Positions 1 through 7,768 of a stretch of DNA of 25,465 bases are shown piece by piece. The stretch comes from JBIICS01 sp044238735 (GTDB taxonomy: Bacteria > Bacteroidota > Bacteroidia > UBA4408), in NCBI GenBank assembly GCA_044238735.1, contig JBIICS010000029.1, forward strand, positions 1 to 25,465, written 5' to 3'. Position numbers and translations under genes: made by a program. The notes under the pieces were generated by a model, which saw nothing but the letters and a program-made list of their open reading frames with translations, was not told the DNA's origin and did no database searches. Within the stretch, counting starts at the first letter, position 1. Every line of letters starts with the position of its first letter.

Positions 1-69
1 TATCCTATTGAGGAGGTTAAGAATTTTCTTCGCCGTGATTTAAGGGGAGAAATGACCGGAAGTGTATAA
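1..69 (+). CDS. C-terminal end of an unidentified protein (partial)
   Basis: Frame 1 is open from the left edge to a TAA at 67-69 and gives 22 residues ending in RGEMTGSV. The other two plus frames stop earlier. The mix of charged and hydrophobic residues looks like the end of a real soluble protein, but the fragment is too short to name. It would converge on the FAD oxidoreductase gene, with only 5 nt between the two stop codons. Confidence 0.5.
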   Translation, partial: YPIEEVKNFLRRDLRGEMTGSV

Positions 70-74
70 GTTTT

Positions 75-1148
75 TTAAACAGTTTTATTATTGGTTTTAA
101 TATTACGATCATAACTTACATCTGCTGGTAATGGAGCATTGAATAAAATATGCTCGATAGCCACTCTTGAGAAAAAAGGACTTAATAAAACTCCTTTTGT
201 ACCCATCCCGTTAAATATGTATGCATTCTTAATATCAGGATGATATCCTATAATAGGTTTTCGATCACGTGTAGTAGGTCTTATACCGGATTCATGGTTC
301 AAAATTTCAAAAGGGATATTAATTATACTCTTTATTTTATCAAGCATCTTCTTATACCCCTCTTCTGATGGAGAATCACTTAGGTCGTCCCAAATATAGG
401 TTGAGCCAATCTTGTATATGTTTTCTCCCAGAGGCACAATAAAACCTTCATTATTTACAACGGCATCGTTGATGGATAAATCTGCTCTAAAGGTTAAAAT
501 ATCACCTTTGCAAAGATTAAAATTTAGCGAATTAAAGAAAGGGTTTTTTATCGCGTTTTTGCCTTCTGCAAAAATAATCAGATCAAAATTTCTAAATTTT
601 AATTGAGCCTCTACAATTTCAAACTCATGGTAATTAATATCTTCGGAAATAAAGGTGCTTAATTCAGTTAGATGGTTCTTGGCGGCTTCCAGGTATTGGG
701 GAATGTTTACAAATCCGGATCTAAATACCGTGCAATATCCTTTTTTTTGATGATATTGATCGTTGTTGATTCTTTTTAAAACCGGATTAGTAAAGTCGTA
801 AAGATCGGTATCGTTTTGTTTAAGTTGCCACATTTTTAGTTCATTCTCATCATTGATAAACTTATAGATGGGCATAGGATTGAAGAAGGAGGCCTTAAGT
901 AATTGTTCTGCTTTAGGATAATAGCTGTAGAGTTCGCCCAGAAGTTGGTTTACCATCCAGCTTGGGCTAAGTCGTTTAAATACCAAGGGGTTCCACAAGC
1001 CTGCTGCCACTTTTGACGAATTATTTTTTCCATTATCAATTACGGTTGGCGTAATACCATTTTCTAAAAAGCGTAAAGCCATTGAGATTCCACTAATGCC
1101 CCCTCCAATTATGGCAATTTTGGGAGGATTATTTTTGGTAAATATCAT
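75..1148 (-). CDS. FAD-dependent oxidoreductase (DAO family)
   Basis: 357 aa. An N-terminal Rossmann dinucleotide-binding motif, GGGISG at residues 15-20, is followed by the second-strand acidic end (VID) expected for FAD binding. The C-terminal part carries GIRPTTRDRKPIIG and then NGMGTKG, the paired signature of D-amino-acid-oxidase-like (DAO) flavoproteins, where the isoalloxazine-side loop and the C-terminal helix close on FAD. There is no signal peptide, so it is probably cytosolic. The substrate cannot be told from sequence; the family oxidises amines and amino acids. The ATG at 1148 is chosen because the Rossmann strand begins a few residues later. A perfect TAnnTTTG element lies only 4 nt upstream, so the mRNA may be leaderless. 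The gene is divergent from the HerA-like gene and appears to be transcribed alone. Confidence 0.85.
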   Translation of the reverse strand: MIFTKNNPPKIAIIGGGISGISMALRFLENGITPTVIDNGKNNSSKVAAGLWNPLVFKRLSPSWMVNQLLGELYSYYPKAEQLLKASFFNPMPIYKFINDENELKMWQLKQNDTDLYDFTNPVLKRINNDQYHQKKGYCTVFRSGFVNIPQYLEAAKNHLTELSTFISEDINYHEFEIVEAQLKFRNFDLIIFAEGKNAIKNPFFNSLNFNLCKGDILTFRADLSINDAVVNNEGFIVPLGENIYKIGSTYIWDDLSDSPSEEGYKKMLDKIKSIINIPFEILNHESGIRPTTRDRKPIIGYHPDIKNAYIFNGMGTKGVLLSPFFSRVAIEHILFNAPLPADVSYDRNIKTNNKTV

Positions 1149-1152
1149 GTTT

Positions 1153-1160
1153 CAAAGGTA
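1153..1160 (-). promoter_or_regulatory. Bacteroidota -7 element for the FAD oxidoreductase gene
   Basis: The minus strand reads TACCTTTG, a perfect TAnnTTTG match, 4 nt before the ATG at 1148. No clear TTTG -33 element is found 19 nt upstream. The predicted transcription start falls on or next to the start codon. Confidence 0.45.
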
Positions 1161-1228
1161 GTAATCGCCTTTTAAAATTGGTGGTTATTTCGGTATTTCA
1201 GGAGCATCTTTACATGAGGTTATTTTCG

Positions 1229-1236
1229 TATTTTTG
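1229..1236 (+). promoter_or_regulatory. Bacteroidota -7 element for the HerA-like gene
   Basis: TATTTTTG is a perfect TAnnTTTG match, 5 nt before the ATG at 1242. A convincing -33 element is not visible. Together with the element at 1153-1160 it forms a back-to-back promoter pair in the 93-nt divergent gap. Confidence 0.45.
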
Positions 1237-1241
1237 CACTT

Positions 1242-2780
1242 ATGAACAGGAGTGAAAATTTTAAGGAATTTATTTCACAGGCTTACCGGTTTGATCAGGC
1301 TTTTGTTGTGGGTGGAGCCATGTATGAAGGAGAGTGTGTTACTGATACCTTAGTTAAAATTCCTTTTAAAACTCTAAATCGACATGGCTTAATTGCCGGC
1401 GCAACTGGTACAGGTAAAACCAAAACATTACAATTATTACTCGAGGGATTAAGTGAAAATGGTATTCCTTCTCTGGTGATGGATGTAAAAGGAGATTTAA
1501 GTGGTATTGCTGCTGCCGGTTCGGCTAATGATAAAATTACAGAACGACATACTCAAATTGGGTTGCCTTTTTCTTCCAAGGGTTATCCGGTAGAACTATT
1601 ATCTCTGTCAAACGACGCAGGAACTCGCCTCAGAGCTACTGTGTCGGAGTTTGGTCCTGTTTTATTGGCTAAGATGCTCGAGTTAAACGATACTCAGTCC
1701 GGCCTGCTAAATGTTGCCTTTAAATACGCAGACGATAACCAATTACCTTTATTGGATTTAAAAGACCTGAAGCGTTTAATGCAACATATTACCGAAGAGG
1801 GTAAAATGAAATTTGAAGGGGCCTATGGTAAGGTTTCTGCAAGTTCCGTTGGTATAATCATTAGAAAAATTGTAGAGCTTGAACAGCAAGGAGCTGAAAA
1901 GTTTTTTGGTGAAATATCCTTTGATGTTAATGATTTGTGCCGTTTAACCAAGCAGGGAGAAGGTTATATTTCAATATTGCGTATAACTGATATACAGGAT
2001 AAGCCTAAGTTATTTTCTACATTTATGTTGTGCTTACTGGCTGAAATTTATTCTTTATTTCCTGAACAGGGTGATGCTGATAAGCCTAAGCTGATGTTGT
2101 TTATAGATGAGGCACATTTAATCTTTAACGAAGCAAGTAAGTCTTTACTTAATCAAATCGAAACCATTATTAAACTTATCCGTTCTAAAGGGGTGGGGGT
2201 AGTTTTCTGTACACAGAATCCTACTGATATTCCGGTTGATGTTTTAAGCCAATTGGGATTTAAAGTTCAGCATGCTATAAGAGCAGTAACAGCTAAAGAT
2301 CGTAAAGCCATTAAACAAATTGCTGAGAATTTTCCTGAGAATCCCTATTATAAAATCGATGAGCTTTTAACTACTCTGGGTATTGGACAAGCGGCCATAA
2401 CGGTTTTAAATGAAAAAGGAATACCAACCCCATTAACTGCAACTTTGCTTTGCGCTCCTAAATCACGTATGGGTATTTTAAGTGACCTGGAGTTAAAAGG
2501 GTTACAATCGGGTAGTGATCTGGCTGATAAATACAATCAGGTTATCGACCGCGAAAGTGCTTTTGAAATTTTATCGGGTAAAATTGAGAAATCCATTCCG
2601 GAAGACCAGGCAAAACCAATCCCTAAAACTAAGGAAGAGAAATCGTCGTTTGAAAAAATACTGGCTAATCCTGTTACTCGTTCAATAGGTAAAACCAATG
2701 CCCGCGAAATAACCCGTGGATTGTTAGGGGTATTAGGATTGGGTTCGGGTTCTCGAAAGAAAAAAGGAAGCTTTTTTTAA
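1242..2780 (+). CDS. HerA-like ATPase/helicase (DUF853 family)
   Basis: 512 aa. Walker A is GATGTGKT at residues 53-60. Walker B ends in FIDEAH with D289/E290. The N-terminal layout (start, then about 50 residues, then RHGLIAGATGTGKTKT) matches the DUF853 branch of the HerA/FtsK superfamily, which supports the ATG at 1242. The family forms hexameric rings that translocate on DNA; classical HerA works with the nuclease NurA in end resection, but no nuclease gene is adjacent here. The C-terminus is a basic, Gly/Ser-rich tail. Its role in Bacteroidota is not established, so the function is inferred from the ATPase core only. The gene ends 77 nt before ftsX and may or may not be cotranscribed with it. 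Confidence 0.88.
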   Translation: MNRSENFKEFISQAYRFDQAFVVGGAMYEGECVTDTLVKIPFKTLNRHGLIAGATGTGKTKTLQLLLEGLSENGIPSLVMDVKGDLSGIAAAGSANDKITERHTQIGLPFSSKGYPVELLSLSNDAGTRLRATVSEFGPVLLAKMLELNDTQSGLLNVAFKYADDNQLPLLDLKDLKRLMQHITEEGKMKFEGAYGKVSASSVGIIIRKIVELEQQGAEKFFGEISFDVNDLCRLTKQGEGYISILRITDIQDKPKLFSTFMLCLLAEIYSLFPEQGDADKPKLMLFIDEAHLIFNEASKSLLNQIETIIKLIRSKGVGVVFCTQNPTDIPVDVLSQLGFKVQHAIRAVTAKDRKAIKQIAENFPENPYYKIDELLTTLGIGQAAITVLNEKGIPTPLTATLLCAPKSRMGILSDLELKGLQSGSDLADKYNQVIDRESAFEILSGKIEKSIPEDQAKPIPKTKEEKSSFEKILANPVTRSIGKTNAREITRGLLGVLGLGSGSRKKKGSFF

Positions 2781-2857
2781 ATTAATTTATCTTTCTTAAC
2801 ACCTATTCTTTCTATAAATTAGTGCAAAAAGGCATATTTTATTAAATTAGTGGCCGT

Positions 2858-3736
2858 ATGTCTAACTCCGATATTAAATACCAGCGCCGTCGTTTACGTA
2901 CTTCCTATTTTTCAACTGTATTAAGTATCTCTTTGGTGCTTTTTTTAATGGGATTGATGGGATTTTTATTAATTAATGCGCGTAGAATTAGTAATAACGT
3001 TAAAGAAAATATTGGATTTGATGTAATCTTAAAAGAAGACATCAAAGAGTCTGAGATTATTCAATTTCGCAAATTAATGGACGCTAGTGATTTTGTTCGA
3101 TCAACTCGTTTTATTTCTAAAGACGAAGCCGCTAAAGATCTGGAACAAAAAATTGGAGAAGATTTTATTAAGTTTCTCGGATATAATCCCCTTTCCTCGG
3201 CAGTTGAAGTAAAATTAAAAGCAGAGTATGCTCATCCTGATAGTATTGGATGGATAGAAAAAGAAATGACACAGAGTACAATTGTAAAGGAAGTATTTTA
3301 TGAGAAGAATCTGGTTAATATGGTTAACGAAAACGTAAATAAAATAAGCTTTGTTTTATTTGGATTTACGGTATTGTTGCTTATTATCTCAATTGCTTTA
3401 ATTAATAACACCATTCGTTTGTCTATATACTCAAAACGATTTTTAATAAAGACCATGCAATTAGTAGGGGCAACGCCCGGATTTATCCGTAAGCCTTTTT
3501 TATTCAGAAGTATTCGCCATGGTGTTTACAGTGGCATGATTGCTATTTTATTACTAGGGGGCTCGCTATACTTGCTTTATAATCAGGTCCCCGAATTATT
3601 TGTAATTGAAGATTTAAAATTGTTTGGCGCTTTAGCCTTGTCAATTATTATTTTAGGAATTCTAATTTCTTCCATTAGCACCCTAATTGCTATAGCTAAA
3701 TACTTAAAATTAAAAATTGACGATTTATACTATTAA
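2858..3736 (+). CDS. ftsX: FtsX-like cell-division ABC permease
   Basis: 292 aa with the FtsX topology. A basic cytoplasmic N-terminus (RRRLRT) leads into TM1 at about residues 17-41. An extracytoplasmic domain of about 120 residues follows, then TM2 (about 163-185), a cytoplasmic coupling stretch with MQLVGATPGFIRKPF, and TM3 and TM4 up to the C-terminus. The loop with LVGAT and FIRKPF is characteristic of FtsX. With FtsE it forms an ABC-type complex that activates septal peptidoglycan hydrolases. No ftsE gene is in the window, so the ATPase must be encoded elsewhere. It is the first gene of a close-packed cluster, 3 nt from the next gene, shared with the undecaprenyl-PP phosphatase, which fits an envelope-growth role. 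Confidence 0.9.
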   Translation: MSNSDIKYQRRRLRTSYFSTVLSISLVLFLMGLMGFLLINARRISNNVKENIGFDVILKEDIKESEIIQFRKLMDASDFVRSTRFISKDEAAKDLEQKIGEDFIKFLGYNPLSSAVEVKLKAEYAHPDSIGWIEKEMTQSTIVKEVFYEKNLVNMVNENVNKISFVLFGFTVLLLIISIALINNTIRLSIYSKRFLIKTMQLVGATPGFIRKPFLFRSIRHGVYSGMIAILLLGGSLYLLYNQVPELFVIEDLKLFGALALSIIILGILISSISTLIAIAKYLKLKIDDLYY

Positions 3737-3739
3737 AAG

Positions 3740-3976
3740 ATGAATAAATTTAAAATGACATTTGCCTTTGGTAAAGAAAACTATTTACTAATGGTTTTGG
3801 GCTTTATCGTATTAATTATTGGATACATGATGATGTCGGGAGGTGCAACTACCGATCCCAACGTGTTTAATGGAGAAGTATTTTCTACTCGACGTATAAC
3901 AGCAGCGCCAATTGTCTGTTTAATTGGTTACGCTCTTGTTTTTGTTGCTATACTTTACAAGTCTAAAGAAAAGTAA
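3740..3976 (+). CDS. DUF3098 small membrane protein
   Basis: 78 aa. It has a short cytoplasmic N-terminus containing FAFGKENY, TM1 at about residues 15-33, a middle segment with the pattern GGATTDPNVFNGEVFSTRRI, and TM2 at about 55-73. This matches DUF3098, a two-helix membrane family found in Bacteroidota and commonly located between ftsX-like and uppP genes, as here. The biochemical function is unknown. Spacing of 3 nt from ftsX and 18 nt to uppP makes cotranscription very likely and suggests a link to FtsX or lipid-carrier recycling, which is inference. Confidence 0.85.
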   Translation: MNKFKMTFAFGKENYLLMVLGFIVLIIGYMMMSGGATTDPNVFNGEVFSTRRITAAPIVCLIGYALVFVAILYKSKEK

Positions 3977-3994
3977 GCTTACCCTTTAGGGATC

Positions 3995-4783
3995 ATGAGT
4001 ATTTTACAAGCTATTATTATCGCCATAGTAGAGGGCATTACCGAGTTTTTACCAATATCTTCTACCGGACATATGATTATTACATCCTCCTTTATGGGGA
4101 TAGCATCCGACTCGTTCACTAAAATGTTTACAGTGGCTATACAGTTGGGGGCAATTTTGTCGGTATTGGTATTGTATTGGAATAAATTTTTACAATCTTT
4201 TGATTTTTATGTAAAGCTCTTAATTGCTTTTATTCCTGCGGCCATATTTGGGAAATTGTTTAATGATCAGATTGATGCTTTGCTGGAGAATGTTATAGTA
4301 GTGGCCATAACTTTGATATTAGGGGGCATTATACTTTTATTTATTGATAAATGGTTGCATGTTAACGATGATGAAGAAAAGGAACTTAGCAATCTGTCGG
4401 CTTTTAAGATTGGGTTGTTTCAGTGTATTGCCATGATACCGGGTGTCTCCAGAAGTGCTGCCAGTATTATCGGAGGGATGACTCAACAGCTTACCCGTAA
4501 AACGGCAGCCGAATTCTCTTTCTTTTTAGCGGTTCCTACCATGTTTGCAGCAACGGCATACAAAATGCTAAAGTTTTTTAAAAACGGTGAATTAAAAACC
4601 GAACACGTTACATTGCTGGCCGTGGGCAACATAGTAGCTTTTGTGGTGGCGTTAATTGCAATTAAAACCTTTATTTCCTTTTTAAGTAAACATGGCTTTA
4701 AGGTGTTTGGTTATTATAGAATTATTGTTGGCGCTGCAATTCTTATCTTATCGGCGCTTGGTATTAATCTTCAGATTGTATAA
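3995..4783 (+). CDS. uppP: Undecaprenyl-diphosphate phosphatase UppP/BacA
   Basis: 262 aa, almost entirely hydrophobic membrane helices. It converts undecaprenyl diphosphate to undecaprenyl phosphate, recycling the lipid carrier for peptidoglycan and other wall polymers; overexpression of the family gives bacitracin resistance. Signature one is EGITEFLPISSTGH at residues 13-26, with the ExxxE pair E13/E17 and the PxSSxxH segment (P20, S22, S23, H26). Signature two is PGVSRSAAS, with an alanine where many homologues have glycine after the RS; the catalytic Arg is present. Length is normal. The stop overlaps the truB start by one base (TAATG), a sign of translational coupling. Confidence 0.95.
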   Translation: MSILQAIIIAIVEGITEFLPISSTGHMIITSSFMGIASDSFTKMFTVAIQLGAILSVLVLYWNKFLQSFDFYVKLLIAFIPAAIFGKLFNDQIDALLENVIVVAITLILGGIILLFIDKWLHVNDDEEKELSNLSAFKIGLFQCIAMIPGVSRSAASIIGGMTQQLTRKTAAEFSFFLAVPTMFAATAYKMLKFFKNGELKTEHVTLLAVGNIVAFVVALIAIKTFISFLSKHGFKVFGYYRIIVGAAILILSALGINLQIV

Positions 4784-5547
4784 TGTTAACTCTTCCTACC
4801 GAAGAACTGCTTGCAGGTACTGTTTTAACTATAAATAAACCTTTAGGTTGGACATCATTTGATGTTGTTAAACTTATTACCGCAAAGTATAAATGTAAGG
4901 CGGGTCATGCTGGAACTTTAGACCCGATGGCAACAGGTGTTTTAGTGATATGTACCGGAAAAAAAACTAAAGAGATTGAATCCATTCAGTCACAAACCAA
5001 AGATTATTTGGCAACTATCCACATAGGAATTTCGAGGCCTTCATTTGATATCGAAACAGCAGTTCATGAAACTGGACCAACAGATCATATTAACCGTGAA
5101 TCTGTTGAATCTATTCTTAAATCGTTTATTGGTAAACAGGAGCAAATTGCACCATTGTTTAGTGCAAAGAAAATTAACGGTGTGCCAGTGTACGAACTAG
5201 CCCGTAAAGGAATTGAAAAAGAATTGAAAGCCAATATCGTTGAAATTTTTAATATAGATTTACTTTATCTAAAAGAGGTAATGCTAACCAAGGAACAATT
5301 AAACGGAGTTTCTATATTTAATTTTAAAAAAAGTAAGGGCGATGTTGTAAATCCCGAATGTTTATTAAACCTCAGTCAGGCAAAGGTAATGGAGCTTCAA
5401 TTAAATATTAAATGCGGCAAAGGGACTTATGTGCGTTCTATAGCGCGCGATATTGCGCTAAAATTAAATTCGGTAGGGACTTTAAATGGGTTAGTTAGAA
5501 CGGCTGTTGGTGATTATAATCTTGAGCACTCTATTCAATTGGATTAA
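4783..5547 (+). CDS. truB: tRNA pseudouridine(55) synthase TruB
   Basis: 254 aa. It isomerises U55 to pseudouridine in the T-loop of tRNAs. The catalytic motif GHAGTLDPMATGVL lies at residues 41-54 with nucleophile D47. The substrate-contact motif INKPLGWTSFDVV is at 17-29, and GKGTYVRSIARDI lies near the C-terminal end. The protein is shorter than E. coli TruB and appears to lack the C-terminal PUA-like domain, which is normal for Bacteroidota. Residues of about 150-195 form an extra insert containing Lys-rich sequence. The start at 4783 shares its A with the uppP stop codon. Confidence 0.95.
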   Translation: MLTLPTEELLAGTVLTINKPLGWTSFDVVKLITAKYKCKAGHAGTLDPMATGVLVICTGKKTKEIESIQSQTKDYLATIHIGISRPSFDIETAVHETGPTDHINRESVESILKSFIGKQEQIAPLFSAKKINGVPVYELARKGIEKELKANIVEIFNIDLLYLKEVMLTKEQLNGVSIFNFKKSKGDVVNPECLLNLSQAKVMELQLNIKCGKGTYVRSIARDIALKLNSVGTLNGLVRTAVGDYNLEHSIQLD

Positions 5548-5549
5548 CA

Positions 5550-5882
5550 TTGCAAAGCGATTTTTTTCATCTGGTTTATGAGGTAGTAAGGCTGGTTCCT
5601 AAAGGTCGTGTTACCAGTTATGGTGCTATAGCTAAATATATAGGGAGCCCTCAATCATCAAGAATGGTGGGATATGCTATGAATAATTCTCATCACCAAA
5701 AAGAGTATGTGCCTGCACATCGCGTGGTTAACCGAAAAGGTATGTTAACAGGCAAGCATCATTTTAAATCTCCTAACGAAATGGAAGAATTGTTATTAAA
5801 AGAAGGAATAAAAGTAAATAAAGATCAAATAATCAATTTTGAAAAGTATTACTGGGATCCGATGATTGAATTAGCGTTATAA
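5550..5882 (+). CDS. Alkyltransferase-like protein (ATL, MGMT family without catalytic Cys)
   Basis: 110 aa, the size of a free-standing MGMT DNA-binding domain. It shows VPKGRVTSYGAIA (residues 16-28), the helix-turn-helix region with the nucleotide-flipping arginine R38 in SSRMVGYAM, and PAHRVV at 55-60. In O6-methylguanine methyltransferases this last motif is PCHRV; here A56 replaces the alkyl-accepting cysteine. ATLs bind O6-alkylguanine without repairing it and hand the lesion to nucleotide excision repair. The start is the TTG at 5550, 2 nt after the truB stop; the next in-frame ATG would remove the first part of the domain. It is the last gene of the ftsX-truB cluster. A Thermus ATL with Ala in the same position is known to me from the literature (recalled, not checked). 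Confidence 0.88.
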   Translation: MQSDFFHLVYEVVRLVPKGRVTSYGAIAKYIGSPQSSRMVGYAMNNSHHQKEYVPAHRVVNRKGMLTGKHHFKSPNEMEELLLKEGIKVNKDQIINFEKYYWDPMIELAL

Positions 5883-5972
5883 GATAAAAGCGAATAAACA
5901 AAGTGTATATGGAAGTTTGCTTTGTTTAAAGTGTTTTAATTAGCTTTTTATTTCCAGTAGGGTTAAAACAGA

Positions 5973-5999
5973 AAAGCCCCGGTTAAGAACCGAGGCTTT
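5973..5999. terminator. Bidirectional terminator between the ATL gene and hup
   Basis: A 12-position stem, AAAGCCCCGGTT against AACCGAGGCTTT, has a 3-nt loop (AAG). The single C/A mismatch becomes a G-U pair in RNA made from the minus strand. T-rich tracts flank it on both sides (TTTACTTTTTTT on plus, TTTTCTGTTTT on minus). It sits between convergent genes and probably stops both transcripts. Confidence 0.85.
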
Positions 6000-6017
6000 A
6001 CTTTTTTTCGTTAACTA

Positions 6018-6293
6018 TTACTTGTTAACAGCTTTTGCTAACTCAGCACCAGCTTTGAAACGAGCTACTTTTTTAGCAGCAATTTTAATTTCTTTACCAG
6101 TTTGTGGGTTACGTCCTTTACGAGCAGCTCTTTTAGAAACTGAGAAAGATCCGAAACCTACTAAAGCAACTTTGTCACCTTTTTTCAAAGTTTTAGTTAC
6201 AGCTGTAATTAAAGCGTCTAATGCGCGACCAGCGTCAGCTTTAGTTAATTTTGCGTCGTTTGCAATTGCATCGATTAATTCACCTTTGTTCAT
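6018..6293 (-). CDS. hup: HU-family nucleoid DNA-binding protein
   Basis: 91 aa, the standard HU length. The N-terminal helical dimerisation half (MNKGELIDAIANDAKLTKAD) is followed by the core VALVGFGSFSV, and the DNA-binding beta-arm carries RKGRNPQTGKEI with the Pro that intercalates and bends DNA. It compacts the nucleoid and assists replication and recombination. The gene is monocistronic: it has its own well-formed promoter at 6337-6367 and a strong terminator 20 nt past the stop. Codon usage is narrow and repetitive (GCA/GCT Ala, AAA/AAG Lys), as expected of a highly expressed gene. Confidence 0.95.
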   Translation of the reverse strand: MNKGELIDAIANDAKLTKADAGRALDALITAVTKTLKKGDKVALVGFGSFSVSKRAARKGRNPQTGKEIKIAAKKVARFKAGAELAKAVNK

Positions 6294-6336
6294 TGTTTGT
6301 TTTTTTTAAGTTAGTGATTTAGTTAGTTAACAGTAT

Positions 6337-6367
6337 CAAAAATATAGGAATGATTAATTCATACAAA
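6337..6367 (-). promoter_or_regulatory. hup: Promoter of hup (TTTG-N19-TATTTTTG)
   Basis: On the minus strand the -33 element TTTG (plus 6364-6367) is followed by exactly 19 nt and then TATTTTTG (plus 6337-6344), a perfect match to the Bacteroidota sigma-70 consensus TTTG-N19-TAnnTTTG. About 40 nt of AT-rich leader separate it from the hup ATG at 6293. The rest of the 6294-6468 gap holds only a short GC-rich patch with the palindrome GCATGC around 6430; no gene is seen. Confidence 0.8.
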
Positions 6368-6468
6368 ACATAAATGCATTTTTTTTTCGAAATGTTGAAA
6401 AATAGGGGGTTTTGTTAATAACGTGCCCTGCATGCGCCACTAACAAAGGGATGTAAAAATCTTACTTG

Positions 6469-7425
6469 CTAAAACGCTTTATAATCAACCAATAGGGGGG
6501 TGCCTCTCAAAAATTCCTGTATGCTCATCCTTTTCTTTCCGCTTAATTGTAAATCCAAAATGGATATTTTTCCCTTAGATGCATCTATATGTAAATAATT
6601 TTTACCATCGCTGTAAACCTTGCCTGGACTGGCATTGAGGACATCTGTTTGAAGTGTTTCAGCGTTAAAAATTTTTATTTGTAAATTTTTATCAGGCTCG
6701 CCAATAAGCTCCGTATAGGCTGTAGGGTATGGCGACAGCCCCCTTATAAGATTGTGAATACTTATTGCATCTTTTTGCCAATTAATTTTTCCAAGTTCTT
6801 TAAATATTTTAGGCGCATGATAAAGCGTCTTACCTTCAGCTAGTTTTGTTTGTTCAAATGTTTTTACTTCTCCCGCCTCCAAATCATTAACTGTTTTTAC
6901 AACTAGCTCTGCACCAATATTCATAAGCTTTTCGTAAAGGCTGCCTAAATTATCCTCCGGTAAAATTTTAACTTCTTTCTGATCAATTATATTACCGGTA
7001 TCAATTTCGTGTTTTAAAAAGAATGTGGTAACACCAGTTGTATGTTCACCGTTAATTAATGCCCAGTTTATCGGAGCAGCACCTCTATATTGAGGTAATA
7101 AAGAGGCATGAAGATTAAATGTTCCCCGAGCAGGCATTTTCCAAACTATTTCGGGTAACATCCTAAATGCAACTACAATAAAAAGGTCGGCATTTAAATT
7201 TTTAAGTGTATGGATAAATTCTTCACTTTTTAATTTTTCGGGCTGTAGTATATTAAGGTGATGTTTAACAGCAAATGTTTTAACAGCAGATTCGCTTAAT
7301 TGTCTTCCTCTTCCGGCCGGTTTATCCGGAGCCGTTACAACTGCGATAACTTCTTTTTTGTTTTCTATTAGGGCTTTTAAAGTGCCTACTGCAAAATCGG
7401 GGGTACCAAAAAAAACTATTTTCAT
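6469..7425 (-). CDS. fmt: Methionyl-tRNA formyltransferase
   Basis: 318 aa from the ATG at 7425. It formylates Met-tRNAi for translation initiation, using 10-formyl-THF. The N-terminal Rossmann-like domain begins MKIVFFGTPDFAV. The formyl-transfer site is FNLHASLLPQYRGAAPI, giving N104 and H106, with D142 in IDTGNII, the catalytic Asn/His/Asp set of the family. The C-terminal OB-like tRNA-binding domain follows (about 205-318). An in-frame ATG at 7473 would add 16 residues lying inside the preceding lipoprotein gene; the family starts at MKIVFFG, so 7425 is preferred. That start lies 1 nt after the lipoprotein stop, implying coupled translation. Fmt is usually paired with def, which is absent here. 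Confidence 0.95.
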   Translation of the reverse strand: MKIVFFGTPDFAVGTLKALIENKKEVIAVVTAPDKPAGRGRQLSESAVKTFAVKHHLNILQPEKLKSEEFIHTLKNLNADLFIVVAFRMLPEIVWKMPARGTFNLHASLLPQYRGAAPINWALINGEHTTGVTTFFLKHEIDTGNIIDQKEVKILPEDNLGSLYEKLMNIGAELVVKTVNDLEAGEVKTFEQTKLAEGKTLYHAPKIFKELGKINWQKDAISIHNLIRGLSPYPTAYTELIGEPDKNLQIKIFNAETLQTDVLNASPGKVYSDGKNYLHIDASKGKISILDLQLSGKKRMSIQEFLRGTPLLVDYKAF

Positions 7426-7426
7426 C

Positions 7427-7768
7427 TTATTTCTTATTTCTTTTTGCTTCCATAATTTCTGTAATGTTGGCAACCTTACCTCGCATACAATTTGTCATAG
7501 GTTGTTTTTTTAAAACCTCATACTTAAAATAAACTTTTAAATTGTTTTTTCTGAATTTATCTTCTAACTTACTTGGAGCAATAATACTGCTATCGTTTAA
7601 TTGGATAAGAAAACCACAGCCGGCAATTTTACTATTGTCTATTACGGTTCCAATTGTATAGCCTTTCTCAGAATATTCTTTGTCTCTTGAAATCTCATTA
7701 GTCCTAGAGCAGGAGTTTAATAAAATAAACAGGCTGAGGATTAAAATAAAAATATTAATGTATTTCAT
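7427..7768 (-). CDS. Small lipoprotein of unknown function
   Basis: 113 aa. It has a type II signal peptide: basic/polar start, hydrophobic core, and the lipobox LNSC with C20 as lipidation site. No Asp follows the Cys, so surface or periplasmic location is open. The mature part has the pattern KIAGCGFLIQLND, then basic and hydrophobic alternation, then MTNCMRGKVANITEI, i.e. two spaced cysteines and predicted beta-strands like a small OB-type barrel. I recognise the CGF...C pattern as recurring in small Bacteroidota proteins but cannot name the family. It overlaps the MATE gene by 14 nt and ends 1 nt before fmt, so it is probably the middle gene of a three-gene operon. Confidence 0.75.
   Translation of the reverse strand: MKYINIFILILSLFILLNSCSRTNEISRDKEYSEKGYTIGTVIDNSKIAGCGFLIQLNDSSIIAPSKLEDKFRKNNLKVYFKYEVLKKQPMTNCMRGKVANITEIMEAKRNKK

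Noticed and set aside
2760..2777. AAAAAAG-GAAG-CTTTTTT hairpin at the end of the HerA-like gene as a terminator
   Set aside because: The stem has only one G-C pair, overlaps the coding end, and is easily explained by Lys/Phe codons.
6022..6309. Plus-strand 95-codon frame opposite hup
   Set aside because: It is the antisense shadow of a clear HU gene; the Ala/Pro/Leu composition derives from HU codons.
6419..6446. GC-rich patch with GCATGC palindrome between fmt and hup
   Set aside because: Only short pairings form, no U tract follows and no second copy was seen, so neither terminator nor REP element is supported.
7426..7473. 16-residue N-terminal extension of Fmt from the ATG at 7473
   Set aside because: It lies inside the lipoprotein gene, and the family begins at MKIVFFG, so the ATG at 7425 is used.
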